Source of the DNA: PWPR01 sp046542315
Lineage (GTDB): Bacteria > Bacillota > UBA994 > PWPR01
DNA length: 64,000 nt
Direction: 5' to 3'
Assembly (NCBI GenBank): GCA_046542315.1
Contig: JBKHBO010000004.1
Location: forward strand, 6,997-70,996
The notes under the pieces were generated by a model, which was not told the DNA's origin, did not search any database, and saw nothing but the letters and a program-made list of their open reading frames with translations. A program made the position numbers and the translations under genes. Position 1 is the stretch's first letter; every line of letters begins with the position of its first letter. Of the stretch, positions 54,527 to 63,436 are shown in pieces.

Positions 54527-55399
54527 GTGATGGTTAAATATAATAAAGACAAGTTAGTAATGGTTTCAGTTCAAGGTGAAGTAACTCACCCTAAGTCACG
54601 TCGGAGCCCATACAGAATCGACACAAGAACAGGGATTCCAAAGGTGCTGCCTGGCACTGGTGGTATTACTTATAATAAAAAGATAGGTGACGTTTGTACA
54701 GGTTTTCAAGCTGATCATGTAGAGCCTGGTGTGACATTAAAACTTAAAGATGAGAATGAAAATGGTGGATTAAATGTTTTAGCATGCGTTGGTAATATTG
54801 CTAAAGTTGTCTCAGGTGATGCTAAAGGTGATACTGGTTATGTTACTGGTAAACATGGTGGTGCTGAACATGTTATGGTATATTTCCCTGAGGAAACTTT
54901 AGAAAAGATGATTATTGGGGATAAAGTTTTAATTAAGAGTTTTGGAACAGGATTAGAAATAGAAGGATTTGAAGATGTATTAGTTATGAATACAGATCCA
55001 GAACTTTTTGAAAAACTAAATATCAAAGTTAATGATGAAGGTGTTATGGAAATTCCTGTAGCAACTCAAGTCCCTGCTTATTTGATGGGATCTGGAATAG
55101 GATCTTCTAATGCATATCGTGGAGACTATGATATTATGACTGCTGATCCAAAAGCATATAAAGAGTTTGGTCTTGACCAACTTCGTTTTGGAGACATCGT
55201 ATTACTAAATGATTGTGATACTACAACTGGAAGAGGTTATCTAGAGGGAGCAGTTACAATTGGAGTTGTAATTCATAGTGATTGTGTTTTAGCTGGTCAT
55301 GGGCCAGGGATCACAACATTGATGACATCTAAGAAACCTTTAATTAAAGGAATTAAAGATTCAAACGCAAATATTGCTAATTATTTAGAAGTTAAGTAG
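54527..55399 (+). CDS. DUF4438 family protein
   Basis: 290 aa, cytoplasmic by appearance. GEVTHPKSRRSPYRID, GTGGITYNKKIGD, DHVEPGVTLKLKD, GKHGGAEHVMVYFP and HSDCVLAGHGPGI recall the DUF4438 family of Clostridia and Thermotogae. It has many conserved His, Asp and Gly but no motif that reveals chemistry. Structures in the family show a beta-rich fold; function is unassigned. Start: ATG at 54530 (second Met) or 54527, after TAAGGAGGT. Between the GH2-like gene and an isoaspartyl dipeptidase gene, with a terminator directly after it. Confidence 0.8.
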   Translation: MMVKYNKDKLVMVSVQGEVTHPKSRRSPYRIDTRTGIPKVLPGTGGITYNKKIGDVCTGFQADHVEPGVTLKLKDENENGGLNVLACVGNIAKVVSGDAKGDTGYVTGKHGGAEHVMVYFPEETLEKMIIGDKVLIKSFGTGLEIEGFEDVLVMNTDPELFEKLNIKVNDEGVMEIPVATQVPAYLMGSGIGSSNAYRGDYDIMTADPKAYKEFGLDQLRFGDIVLLNDCDTTTGRGYLEGAVTIGVVIHSDCVLAGHGPGITTLMTSKKPLIKGIKDSNANIANYLEVK

Positions 55400-55411
55400 A
55401 ACCAAATATAA

Positions 55412-55441
55412 TTAGAGGTTGACATTAAGTCAACCTCTTTT
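55412..55441 (+). terminator. Terminator after the DUF4438 gene
   Basis: Stem AGAGGTTGAC/GTCAACCTCT, loop ATTAA, then TTT. Confidence 0.9.
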
Positions 55442-55479
55442 AGAATAGTAAAAATTTAGATAATTTATGGAGAGATATT

Positions 55480-56622
55480 ATGATTAAATTAATCAAAAAG
55501 GTCCAAGTTTACGCTCCTGAAAATTTAGGAGTTAAAGATATATTGATAGCAGGAGAGAAAATAGTTGCTATTGAAAATGAAATTGATGGAACTAAAATTC
55601 CAAATTGTGAAATAATTAATGCTGATAATTTAATAGCTGTTCCTGGATTTATAGACGGACATGTACATATGATAGGTGGAGGAGGCGAAGGTGGCCCCAA
55701 GACAAGAACACCTGAGCTGAATTTAACAAAAGCTTTAGAAGCAGGAGTAACCACAGTAGTTGGTTGTTTGGGAACAGATGGAACAACAAGACAGATGTCA
55801 TCTTTATTGGCAAAAGCTCAAGCTTTAGAAGCAGAAGGAATCTCTACATACATATATACAGGTAGTTATGAGGTCCCAGTACCAACGCTCACTGGCTCAG
55901 TTAAGACAGATCTACTATTTGTTGACAAAGTTATAGGGGTTGGAGAAGTAGCAATTTCAGATCACAGATCTTCACAACCCACATATAATGAAATTAAGCA
56001 ATTAGCAGCTCAGACAAGAGTAGGAGGTATGTTAAGCGGAAAAGCAGGTTTAGTTCACCTTCATGTTGGTAGTGAAAAGGAAGGTATTGATTACATTTTT
56101 AATATAGTTGAAGAAACTGATATACCAATAAAACAATTTCTACCTACACACATGGGAAGAACAGAGCATCTACTTAACCAAGGGCTTGAATTGATTAATA
56201 TGGGTGGTAGAATCGATATTACAGCTAGTGAAAAGGCTATAGGCCAAGTTAAGTATTTATTAGATCAAGGAGCCGATATAGAAGGCATTACTGTAAGTTC
56301 TGATGGAAATGGAAGCCTACCAAAATTTGATAGTAAAGGTAATCTTATAGGCTTAAAAGTAGGGGAAATGAAAACTGTTTTCAATTTATGGAAAGCTTTA
56401 ATTACAAAACACAATATTCCTATTGAGCAAGCTTTGAAGATTACAACTTCAAATGTAGCTAATAATTTAAAGATTAATCACAAAAAAGGAAGTTTAAAGA
56501 TAGGTCTTGATGCTGATATATTGATATTGGATTATGATCTAAACATGGAAATGCTTATTTCAAGAGGTAGTACGGTTGTAAAAGGTGGCAAACCAATTAT
56601 TTTCGGAACATTTGAAAGATAG
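55480..56622 (+). CDS. iadA: Isoaspartyl dipeptidase (beta-aspartyl-peptidase)
   Basis: 380 aa. Amidohydrolase fold with metal-binding GFIDGHVHMIGGGGEGG, AISDHRSSQPTYNE and FLPTHMGRTE, and the terminal adenine-deaminase-like beta segment (GSLKIGLDADILILDYD). It removes beta-linked aspartyl residues from dipeptides that arise from damaged proteins. Own RBS GGAGAG; downstream of a terminator, so it starts a new unit with the S41 protease gene 12 bases later. Fits with the two S9 peptidases in a peptide-using lifestyle. Confidence 0.92.
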   Translation: MIKLIKKVQVYAPENLGVKDILIAGEKIVAIENEIDGTKIPNCEIINADNLIAVPGFIDGHVHMIGGGGEGGPKTRTPELNLTKALEAGVTTVVGCLGTDGTTRQMSSLLAKAQALEAEGISTYIYTGSYEVPVPTLTGSVKTDLLFVDKVIGVGEVAISDHRSSQPTYNEIKQLAAQTRVGGMLSGKAGLVHLHVGSEKEGIDYIFNIVEETDIPIKQFLPTHMGRTEHLLNQGLELINMGGRIDITASEKAIGQVKYLLDQGADIEGITVSSDGNGSLPKFDSKGNLIGLKVGEMKTVFNLWKALITKHNIPIEQALKITTSNVANNLKINHKKGSLKIGLDADILILDYDLNMEMLISRGSTVVKGGKPIIFGTFER

Positions 56623-56633
56623 AGAGTGATATT

Positions 56634-57821
56634 ATGAGTAAAAAAAATAAAGTCTTATACGTATTTCTGTTATTATTATTTTTTGTCGGTGGAACTTTTT
56701 TGGGCTATCAAAATGGTAGTGGTGAAACTTATGACACAGAGCTAAACTTAGAGAAAATTATACAAGCATATGAGTTAGTTGATCAGCATCATGTTTATGA
56801 TGAAATTGAACCTGAGAAAATGACTGATAAAGCAATTAAAGGCTTATTACAAGACTTAGATCGTGGATATACAAGATATTTGACAAAGAGTGAGTTTGAA
56901 AGTAGTCAAAGAACCAGTTTATATGGAACATACGGTGGAATTGGTGTCGTCGTTGTAGTAGATGAAGGTGTAGTTAAAATAGTATCACCATATAAAGGTA
57001 CTCCTGCTGATAGAGCTGGATTAAAAAGTGGAGATATTATAACAAGTGTTAATGGTGAATCTATTAAGAATTATGATATAGACACAGTAGGTGAAATGGT
57101 AAGGGGTGAGCCTGGCTCAGAAGTGACTCTAACAGTTATGTCTTCTGACAACAATGGTGAATTAAAAGATGTAGTATTAGAAAGAGAAATTATTGAGATA
57201 CCATTTGTTGAGTGGGAACTTGCTGGAGAAGATGAGGATATTGCTCATGTTAGTTTATTTTCATTCAGTAGAATAGCTGTAGAGCAACTAGATACTGCTA
57301 TAGCTGAAGCTCTGGACGCAGGAGCAGAGAAGATTCTTCTTGACCTAAGAGGTAATCCAGGAGGAGATTTGGAAGCAACTTTAGGCATTGCTGACTTATT
57401 CTTAGATGCTGACAAAACTGTATTTATGACTCAAGATGTAGATGGAAAAGAAGATATTTATAAAACAGAAACAGATGCAAAGTATGATCATCCAATGTTT
57501 GTTTTAGTTGATCATGGGTCAGCGTCAGCTTCTGAAGTAATATCAGGTGCAATAAAAGAAAATAATAGAGGTAAGATAATAGGATATAATACCTTTGGTA
57601 AAGCTAGTATGCAAAGTGGATTCAAACTGCTTGATGAATCATACGTATGGATTACAACACATACATATTTAACACCAGATAGAAATGATATTGATATGAA
57701 AGGAATCATTCCAAACTTTGAACTTGATGAAGAATTGTTAAATTCTGAAGATACTGACCAAGAAGTATTGGAAGCAGCTATTGAGATAATTAATAGTGAA
57801 GAAACAAGTCCTGAAAATTAA
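56634..57821 (+). CDS. C-terminal processing peptidase (S41 family, CtpA-type)
   Basis: 395 aa. N-terminal membrane helix or uncleaved signal (about 6-25), PDZ domain (SPYKGTPADRAGLKSGDIITSVNGE) and S41 domain with catalytic Ser in GSASASEVISGAI and Lys in GKASMQSGF. It works outside the membrane, trimming or degrading exported proteins. Directly follows iadA and precedes glycerate kinase by one base, so three enzymes share a transcript. Confidence 0.93.
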   Translation: MSKKNKVLYVFLLLLFFVGGTFLGYQNGSGETYDTELNLEKIIQAYELVDQHHVYDEIEPEKMTDKAIKGLLQDLDRGYTRYLTKSEFESSQRTSLYGTYGGIGVVVVVDEGVVKIVSPYKGTPADRAGLKSGDIITSVNGESIKNYDIDTVGEMVRGEPGSEVTLTVMSSDNNGELKDVVLEREIIEIPFVEWELAGEDEDIAHVSLFSFSRIAVEQLDTAIAEALDAGAEKILLDLRGNPGGDLEATLGIADLFLDADKTVFMTQDVDGKEDIYKTETDAKYDHPMFVLVDHGSASASEVISGAIKENNRGKIIGYNTFGKASMQSGFKLLDESYVWITTHTYLTPDRNDIDMKGIIPNFELDEELLNSEDTDQEVLEAAIEIINSEETSPEN

Positions 57822-57822
57822 A

Positions 57823-58977
57823 ATGAAATTATTAATTGCAATGAATAGTTTTAAAGGTAGCCTTTCAGCAACACAAGCAACTAGTATTGTTGAAAAGGCT
57901 GCCTGTGAAACAGGCATAGACAAAGAGGATTTATTAAAAGTTCCTATGGTTGATGGGGGAACAGATAGTTTAGATGTATGGCATAGGTTCTTGGATACAA
58001 AAATTAATGAACTTAGGACTGTAGATCCTTTAGGAAACCCTATAAAGACAACAATATTGGTGGATAAGAAAAATAATAAAGCATATATAGAAATGGCAAG
58101 AGCAAGTGGTGTTCATTTAATAGACCCTTCTCCTAAAACGATTTTTGAAGCGACTAGTTTTGGAACAGGAGTATTAATACGAAAAGCTATAGAAAAAGGC
58201 TTCAAGGAGATATTTTTGGGGATAGGAGGCTCTGCAACTCATGATCTAGGGACTGGAATTCTTAGAGCATTAGGAGTAAAGTTTTATAATAAGAACAAAG
58301 AGGAGCTAAAAACTCCAGAGGAACTATTTAGTCTTAATTCTATAGATTATTCTAAATTAGATAATTTGCCTAAAGATTTAAGAATAACTTTTTTGTGTGA
58401 TGTAAATAACAAGTTGCTTGGTGATAAAGGAGCTGCTTATACATATGCAAAGCAAAAAGGAGCTAACTCTGAAAAACTAATAGCTAAGTGTGAAAGTTTA
58501 TCTGAGTTATTTTATAACCACTTTAAAGCTAATTATGATATAGAAATAGGAAACAAAGCAGGGGACGGAGCTGCTGGAGGACTACCTTCAATTATAAGAG
58601 TGCTAATGAATGCTGAATTAATGTCGGGAGCTTCTTTTTTATTTGATATTGTAAATCTGGAAGATACTCTTAGAGAATTTAATTTAGTTATAACTGGGGA
58701 AGGTGCATTTGATAGTCAATCTTTTTTTGGGAAAGGTCCAGGCTATTTGATTGATAGAGCCAGAAAGGTGAATGCTTTTACTTTAGTTCTTAGTGGAAAA
58801 GTTGATTCTGAAGTGTTTAAAAATCAAGATAATAATATTTCTTTTTTTTCTATTAATAATTCGCTAGAAAGTATAGAACAAGCTCTCAAAAATACTGAAA
58901 TAAATTTATACAATACAGCAAAAAATGCTTTAAGCCTTTATAAAGCTGGTTTAAAAACAAAAGAAGCAGCTAAATAG
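57823..58977 (+). CDS. Glycerate kinase (GarK/GlxK family)
   Basis: 384 aa. MKLLIAMNSFKGSLSATQA at the start, MVDGGTDSLDVW, FLGIGGSATHDLGTG and GDGAAGGLPS are family landmarks. Converts glycerate to 2- or 3-phosphoglycerate. The frame is open to a GTG at 57796 inside the protease gene, but family alignment favours the ATG at 57823 one base after the previous stop. No strong ribosome site, so translation is probably coupled. pfkA lies just beyond tRNA-Trp. Confidence 0.92.
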   Translation: MKLLIAMNSFKGSLSATQATSIVEKAACETGIDKEDLLKVPMVDGGTDSLDVWHRFLDTKINELRTVDPLGNPIKTTILVDKKNNKAYIEMARASGVHLIDPSPKTIFEATSFGTGVLIRKAIEKGFKEIFLGIGGSATHDLGTGILRALGVKFYNKNKEELKTPEELFSLNSIDYSKLDNLPKDLRITFLCDVNNKLLGDKGAAYTYAKQKGANSEKLIAKCESLSELFYNHFKANYDIEIGNKAGDGAAGGLPSIIRVLMNAELMSGASFLFDIVNLEDTLREFNLVITGEGAFDSQSFFGKGPGYLIDRARKVNAFTLVLSGKVDSEVFKNQDNNISFFSINNSLESIEQALKNTEINLYNTAKNALSLYKAGLKTKEAAK

Positions 58978-58989
58978 CTGCTTCTTTTT

Positions 58990-59065
58990 TGGCAGGGGCG
59001 GCAGGAATTGAACCCGCAACCAACGGTTTTGGAGACCGCTACTCTACCAATTGAGCTACACCCCT
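58990..59065 (-). tRNA. tRNA-Trp (anticodon CCA)
   Basis: Acceptor AGGGGTG/CGCCCCT, anticodon loop CTCCAAA, T arm GGTTCAATTCC, encoded CCA. Transcribed against its neighbours. Confidence 0.95.
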
Positions 59066-59159
59066 TTATTGAAAGACCTTTATTATAATAGCAAAGATAA
59101 TCATATAATGTCAAGTATCTTGCCCAAGTAGATTAAAATATATAAGCGGAGGATTTTTT

Positions 59160-60125
59160 ATGAGAGTCAATAAAATTGGAGTTTTAACTAGTGGTGGAGA
59201 TGCACCAGGTATGAATGCTGCTATAAGGGCTGTTGTTAGGACATCTCTATATCATTCTATTCCAGTTGTAGGTATTAAAAGAGGATACAAAGGAGTTATT
59301 GAAAATGACTTTGTTGAATTACAAGCGAGAGATGTTGGGAATATTATTCAACGTGGAGGAACAATGCTATTTACAGCTAGAAGTGAGGAATTCAAAACTG
59401 ACAAAGGCTTTGAAAAAGCAGTCAAAAATTTAAAAGAAAATAATATTGACTCCCTTATTGTTATAGGTGGCGATGGCTCTATGAAAGGTGCTCACTTATT
59501 GACTAAAAGAGGAATAAATGTAGTTGGAATTCCAGCAACTATTGATAATGATGTTAGCGGTACAGAACAATCTCTAGGATCTGATACTAGTTTAAATACT
59601 ATTACAGAGGCAGTTGACAAATTACGAGATACTGCTTTGAGTCATGAGCGGATATTTGTTGTAGAGGTTATGGGTAACACATCTGGGTTTCTCGCTTGTG
59701 AGTCAGCTGTTGCAGTTGGAGCTGAGAGTGTTATCTCACCTGAATATAAGTGGAGCATCGACGGTATTGTTAAAAGAATTGTAAGAGGATATGAGCAAGG
59801 GAAAAAAAGTCATATAATAATTGTATCTGAAGGAGCTGCGAGTGGAAGAGAAGTTGCAGATAATGTAATGGCAAAATCAGGTATGGAAGTTCGCTTAACA
59901 GTATTAGGTCATGTTCAAAGAGGAGGAACACCGACTACTGTAGACAGAGTTTTAGGCACAAAGTTTGGTTTTGAAGCAGTAAATGCTTTAATTAATGGTA
60001 AAAGCGGTAGAATGGTTGGTATTATTGATGGTAAAATTTCTTTTACAGATTTAGAGAAAATTAAGACCGAGAATATAGTCGATGATCGGATGCATGAAGC
60101 TGTGCAAAATATTTTGTCAATATAA
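59160..60125 (+). CDS. pfkA: ATP-dependent 6-phosphofructokinase
   Basis: 321 aa. TSGGDAPGMNAAIR, GGDGSMKGA, PATIDNDV and SLGSDTSLNTI form the active site; HVQRGGTPTTVDRVLGT is conserved. Gly at the position after GGDG (GGDGS) is the ATP, not PPi, form. Commits fructose-6-phosphate to glycolysis. GGAGG site before ATG. No pyk gene follows, unlike many Firmicutes. Confidence 0.96.
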   Translation: MRVNKIGVLTSGGDAPGMNAAIRAVVRTSLYHSIPVVGIKRGYKGVIENDFVELQARDVGNIIQRGGTMLFTARSEEFKTDKGFEKAVKNLKENNIDSLIVIGGDGSMKGAHLLTKRGINVVGIPATIDNDVSGTEQSLGSDTSLNTITEAVDKLRDTALSHERIFVVEVMGNTSGFLACESAVAVGAESVISPEYKWSIDGIVKRIVRGYEQGKKSHIIIVSEGAASGREVADNVMAKSGMEVRLTVLGHVQRGGTPTTVDRVLGTKFGFEAVNALINGKSGRMVGIIDGKISFTDLEKIKTENIVDDRMHEAVQNILSI

Positions 60126-60148
60126 AAGTCAAATTTAAAACATACAAA

Positions 60149-60190
60149 AAATACCTGCTTTTAATTTAATTAAAGTAGGTATTTTTAATT
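60149..60190. terminator. Bidirectional terminator between pfkA and the ttcA-like gene
   Basis: Stem AAATACCTGCTTT/AAAGTAGGTATTT with an AT loop and T-runs on both strands. Confidence 0.85.
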
Positions 60191-60927
60191 TATTTTATTT
60201 TCCAAATATCTTTTTTAACAGCTGAAAAAATTCTAAGTGGAATTTCTGGATCAAAACTTTCTTGTTCTTTTATAAGGTTTTTAACATATTGCCTCTTTGT
60301 GTTACCATCAGCAGGGCATAGATTTATATTAATTACAGGTAAATTGTAAGACTTTGCTATACTTATAATATCCTTTTCTCGCATATAAACAAGAGGTCTT
60401 ATATATGTTACTTTCATTCTATCTAAGTATGCCTTTGGCATAAAAGCATCAATTTTTCCAGAAAAAAACATACTCATAAGAGCTGTTTCTATCACATCGT
60501 CTAAATGATGTCCTAGGGCGATTTTATTACAGCCTTCACGTACTGCGCGGTTTATTAAGGCTCCATTTCGCATTTTTGAGCAAAGAGAGCATGGATTACT
60601 TTCTTCACGATGCTTAAATACAATTTCAGAAATTTGAGTTTTTTCAACTATAAACTTGATGTCATTATCCGTACAATATTGTCTTATTTCATCATAACTG
60701 TATTTATTACTTTCTACATAGTTCCATCCTAAATCAACTGCTATAGCAATTAACTCATACTTCACAGGCAAAGTAGCAAGTAAAGTCTTAAGTGCAAATA
60801 AGCATGTTAATGAATCTTTTCCTCCTGAGATGCCAATTGCAATTCTTTCTCCATCATCTATCATATCAAAGTCACCTATAGCTCTTTTTATAGGTATTAA
60901 TTTTCTTAATAAGCTTTTTGATGCCAT
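60190..60927 (-). CDS. TtcA-like tRNA 2-thiocytidine biosynthesis protein
   Basis: 245 aa. PP-loop GISGGKDSLTCL for ATP, central CxxC (NPCSLCSKMR) and a third cysteine in NLCPADGNTKRQ, the three ligands of the [4Fe-4S] centre in TtcA. The enzyme thiolates C32 in a set of tRNAs. ATG at 60927, six bases after GGAAG, preferred to a TTG one codon upstream. Convergent with pfkA. The recombinase gene lies 25 bases upstream in the same direction. Confidence 0.88.
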   Translation of the reverse strand: MASKSLLRKLIPIKRAIGDFDMIDDGERIAIGISGGKDSLTCLFALKTLLATLPVKYELIAIAVDLGWNYVESNKYSYDEIRQYCTDNDIKFIVEKTQISEIVFKHREESNPCSLCSKMRNGALINRAVREGCNKIALGHHLDDVIETALMSMFFSGKIDAFMPKAYLDRMKVTYIRPLVYMREKDIISIAKSYNLPVININLCPADGNTKRQYVKNLIKEQESFDPEIPLRIFSAVKKDIWKIK

Positions 60928-60952
60928 CAAAATCTTCCTTTAACTCTTTTTG

Positions 60953-61849
60953 TTATTTATCTTTATTTTTTAATTCTTTTAATAAAGGATTTTTGGATGT
61001 TAATTTTTTTAACTGATCAGTGTTTGTGTGTGCATATATTTGAGTTGTAGCAACAGATTCATGACCAAGTAGTTCTTTTAATTCTAAAAGCGTACCTTCA
61101 TCATATAGCATTGTAGCACAAGTATGTCTCAACTTGTGAGGTGATATATCTTTTTTGATTCCACTATCTTTAACATAGTTTTTTACAATCTTTTGTATAC
61201 CTCTTACTGATAGTCTTGTTTTTCTATATGACAAAAATAGAGCAGAAGAAGAGGAGGGGGGCCTAACATTAATATAATCCTCTATCGCATTAATCACAAC
61301 TTCATTTAAAGGTATCAGTCTTTGCTTACTACCTTTACCAGTTACTTTTAGTGTTTCTTCAATAAAATCGATGTCACCTAAATCAATATTTGATAATTCA
61401 CTAACTCTGACACCACAAAAAAGAAATATCATAAAGATAGCTAAATCTCTTTCTTCGAATTTTCCATCAATAGAATTTAGTAATGTTTTTGTTTCTGCTA
61501 AAGTTAGATAAGTTGGTAAATTCTTTTCAATTCTTGGCTCTTTAATAGTGGCAGTAGGATTAAGCTTAATATAGTTTCTCTCTAAAGCATAACGGAAGAG
61601 AGACTTTAGACATCTTAGTTTTCTTGCAGAGGCATAAGGAGAGTTTTCTAATTCTCTTTTTGTATATGTAATAAATTTTATAATTGCAAAGTCATCAATA
61701 TCTTCTAAATCGTAAATTTCTAGTTTTTCATCAAGAAAACCATAGAACAATTTTAAATCTGAAGCGTAATTACTTATCGTTAGGGGAGAGTAATTACGAA
61801 CATGACTTAAATACTGAATGAATTCTTCGATAATTCTTTCAACTTTCAT
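60953..61849 (-). CDS. XerC/XerD-type tyrosine recombinase
   Basis: 298 aa. N-terminal SAM-like core-binding domain and C-terminal catalytic domain with the R-K-HxxR-H-Y set: FLFCGVRVSEL, GKGSKQRLIPL, HKLRHTCATML, LGHESVATTQIYAHT (Tyr in IYAH). All catalytic residues look intact. Size and full-length match fit a chromosome-dimer resolvase of the single-Xer type, rather than an integrase. No dif-like site was seen. A perfect palindrome lies over its transcription start. RBS AAGGAGTG. Confidence 0.9.
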   Translation of the reverse strand: MKVERIIEEFIQYLSHVRNYSPLTISNYASDLKLFYGFLDEKLEIYDLEDIDDFAIIKFITYTKRELENSPYASARKLRCLKSLFRYALERNYIKLNPTATIKEPRIEKNLPTYLTLAETKTLLNSIDGKFEERDLAIFMIFLFCGVRVSELSNIDLGDIDFIEETLKVTGKGSKQRLIPLNEVVINAIEDYINVRPPSSSSALFLSYRKTRLSVRGIQKIVKNYVKDSGIKKDISPHKLRHTCATMLYDEGTLLELKELLGHESVATTQIYAHTNTDQLKKLTSKNPLLKELKNKDK

Positions 61850-61864
61850 GTTTTCACTCCTTGT

Positions 61865-61890
61865 GTGCGTAAAATTATTATTTTACGCAC
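61865..61890. promoter_or_regulatory. 26-bp palindrome over the recombinase transcription start
   Basis: GTGCGTAAAAT-TATT-ATTTTACGCAC, perfect 11-bp arms. Lies 16 bases before the ATG, just ahead of the ribosome site, and overlaps the inferred +1. Either an operator or a 5' UTR hairpin. Confidence 0.6.
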
Positions 61891-61892
61891 TA

Positions 61893-61901
61893 ATTATATC
61901 A
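61893..61901 (-). promoter_or_regulatory. Extended -10 promoter of the recombinase gene
   Basis: TGATATAAT on the minus strand; transcription would begin near 61886, inside the palindrome. No clear -35. Confidence 0.6.
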
Positions 61902-62310
61902 CATTAATTTTAATATCGCTATATTATTTAACAAATTTAAAAAAAAATGATTCAATTATAGTAAATATTTGAGCTTTAATACATATAAAGTCATTCCAGG
62001 CAAGTCCTACACTTTATAATAAACTTAAAAAAAGTTAGTTATATCCTTTTACTTTATAACTTTAGATATAATAACTTACATATCTTTTTAATATGTTCTT
62101 TCATTTAAAAAACAAAAACTTGTAAATATTAATATAAATAATTTCACTTACTCTTTCTATCTGCTTCATACTTCTAAAAACAAAAAATTAACATATAAAT
62201 AAGAAATAATATCTAAAGTATTAGATTAGAGAAATTTATTGTGCTTATAACTTAAAATATAATGAAGATGCATTATTACAATTATAATCCATGTATATTT
62301 ACACCTATAA
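61902..62310. other. AT-rich intergenic stretch with no recognisable gene
   Basis: The space between the recombinase and slipin genes is over 500 bases, unusual for this window. Beyond the promoter and palindrome at one end and the terminator at the other I see only AT-rich sequence without long ORFs, tRNAs or convincing hairpins. It could hold an AT-rich control or replication-linked region, or a decayed gene. Confidence 0.5.
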
Positions 62311-62316
62311 AAAAAT

Positions 62317-62366
62317 AAAACGGCTCAGAAAGCGAATATGGAGCTCCAATTTTGCCGTTTATTTTT
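62317..62366. terminator. Terminator after the slipin gene
   Basis: Stem AAACGGC/GCCGTTT with a long loop containing GGAGCTCC; T-run on the minus strand beyond the stem (read as A on plus). Confidence 0.7.
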
Positions 62367-62390
62367 ATTATTTATAATTTTATCATTATT

Positions 62391-63422
62391 TTAATTTTTA
62401 CTAATATCCTTTTTATCTTCACTTTGATCTTCCTTGAAAGTTGAATTCTTTTCATGTCGTATTGTATTATCTGAAACATTTGTATTGTCATCATCTTTAA
62501 ATGCTTCGCTCAAACCAGCTAAGTATCCAAATACATTGGCCATCTCATTAGGCAATATAATTTTAGTAGACTTTCCATCAGCTACATGTTCCATAGATTT
62601 TAATGCTTCAAGAGCTAAATATTCTTTATCTGGATTTGCACTTGTAATTAATTTTATTCCTTCTGCCATAGCTTTTCTAATATTTAATATAGCTGCTGCT
62701 TCACCTTCAGCTTCTAAAATTCTTTTTTGTTTTTCTGCTTCAGCATGCAATATAGTTTGTTGTCTAGCACCTTCAGCATTTAAGATTGCAGAGCGTTTAT
62801 TTCCTTCAGCTCTTCTTATAGCTGCTTCACGATCACCGTCAGCTCTTAAAATAGTTTCTCTTCGTTCGCGTTCAGCTCGCATCTGCTTTTCCATAGCTTC
62901 TTGAATATCTCTTGGTGGCATAATATTTTTTAGTTCTACGCGATTTACTTTTATTCCCCATTTGTCTGTAGCTTCATCTAAAATTATTCTTAATTTAGAA
63001 TTTACTAAATCTCTTGATGTCAAAGTTTCATCTAAGTCTAACTCACCAATAATATTTCTTAATGTTGTAGCTGTCAGATTTTCAATGGCTGGAATTGGAT
63101 TTGAAATTTCATATGTATACTTTACAGAATCAGTAATTTGAAAATAAACTACTGTATCTATTTGCATTGTTACATTATCTTTGGTAATAACTGGTTGAGG
63201 TGGAAAATCAATAACTTTTTCTCTCATGTCAAGTCTTGCTCTTTCTCTGTCTAAAAATGGAATTAGAAAATTTAACCCGCTTGTCATTCTTTTATGAAAT
63301 CTTCCGAGTCTTTCAACTATACCTTCTTCTGATTGTCTTACTATTTTTATACTCCCTGCTAAAATTCCTAAGACAATAATGACAGAAAATATCCCTAATA
63401 TAGAACTTAAAATATTCTCCAT
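62391..63422 (-). CDS. Slipin/stomatin (SPFH/band 7) family membrane protein
   Basis: 343 aa. N-terminal membrane helix, band-7 domain (IVRQSEEGIVERLGRFHK, GLNFLIPFLDR, DNVTMQIDTVVYF, LDETLTSRDLVN), then a long Ala/Glu/Arg-rich coiled coil with repeats of AEG (about residues 175-245). It scaffolds membrane microdomains and often partners NfeD. ATG after AAGGAG. 14 bases downstream of nfeD in the same direction. Confidence 0.92.
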   Translation of the reverse strand: MENILSSILGIFSVIIVLGILAGSIKIVRQSEEGIVERLGRFHKRMTSGLNFLIPFLDRERARLDMREKVIDFPPQPVITKDNVTMQIDTVVYFQITDSVKYTYEISNPIPAIENLTATTLRNIIGELDLDETLTSRDLVNSKLRIILDEATDKWGIKVNRVELKNIMPPRDIQEAMEKQMRAERERRETILRADGDREAAIRRAEGNKRSAILNAEGARQQTILHAEAEKQKRILEAEGEAAAILNIRKAMAEGIKLITSANPDKEYLALEALKSMEHVADGKSTKIILPNEMANVFGYLAGLSEAFKDDDNTNVSDNTIRHEKNSTFKEDQSEDKKDISKN

Positions 63423-63436
63423 AACTTACTTCTCCT

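Noticed and set aside
60953..61849. The tyrosine recombinase as a mobile-element integrase
   Set aside because: It has the length and full motif set of chromosomal Xer, with no att-like repeats, tRNA target or cargo genes nearby.
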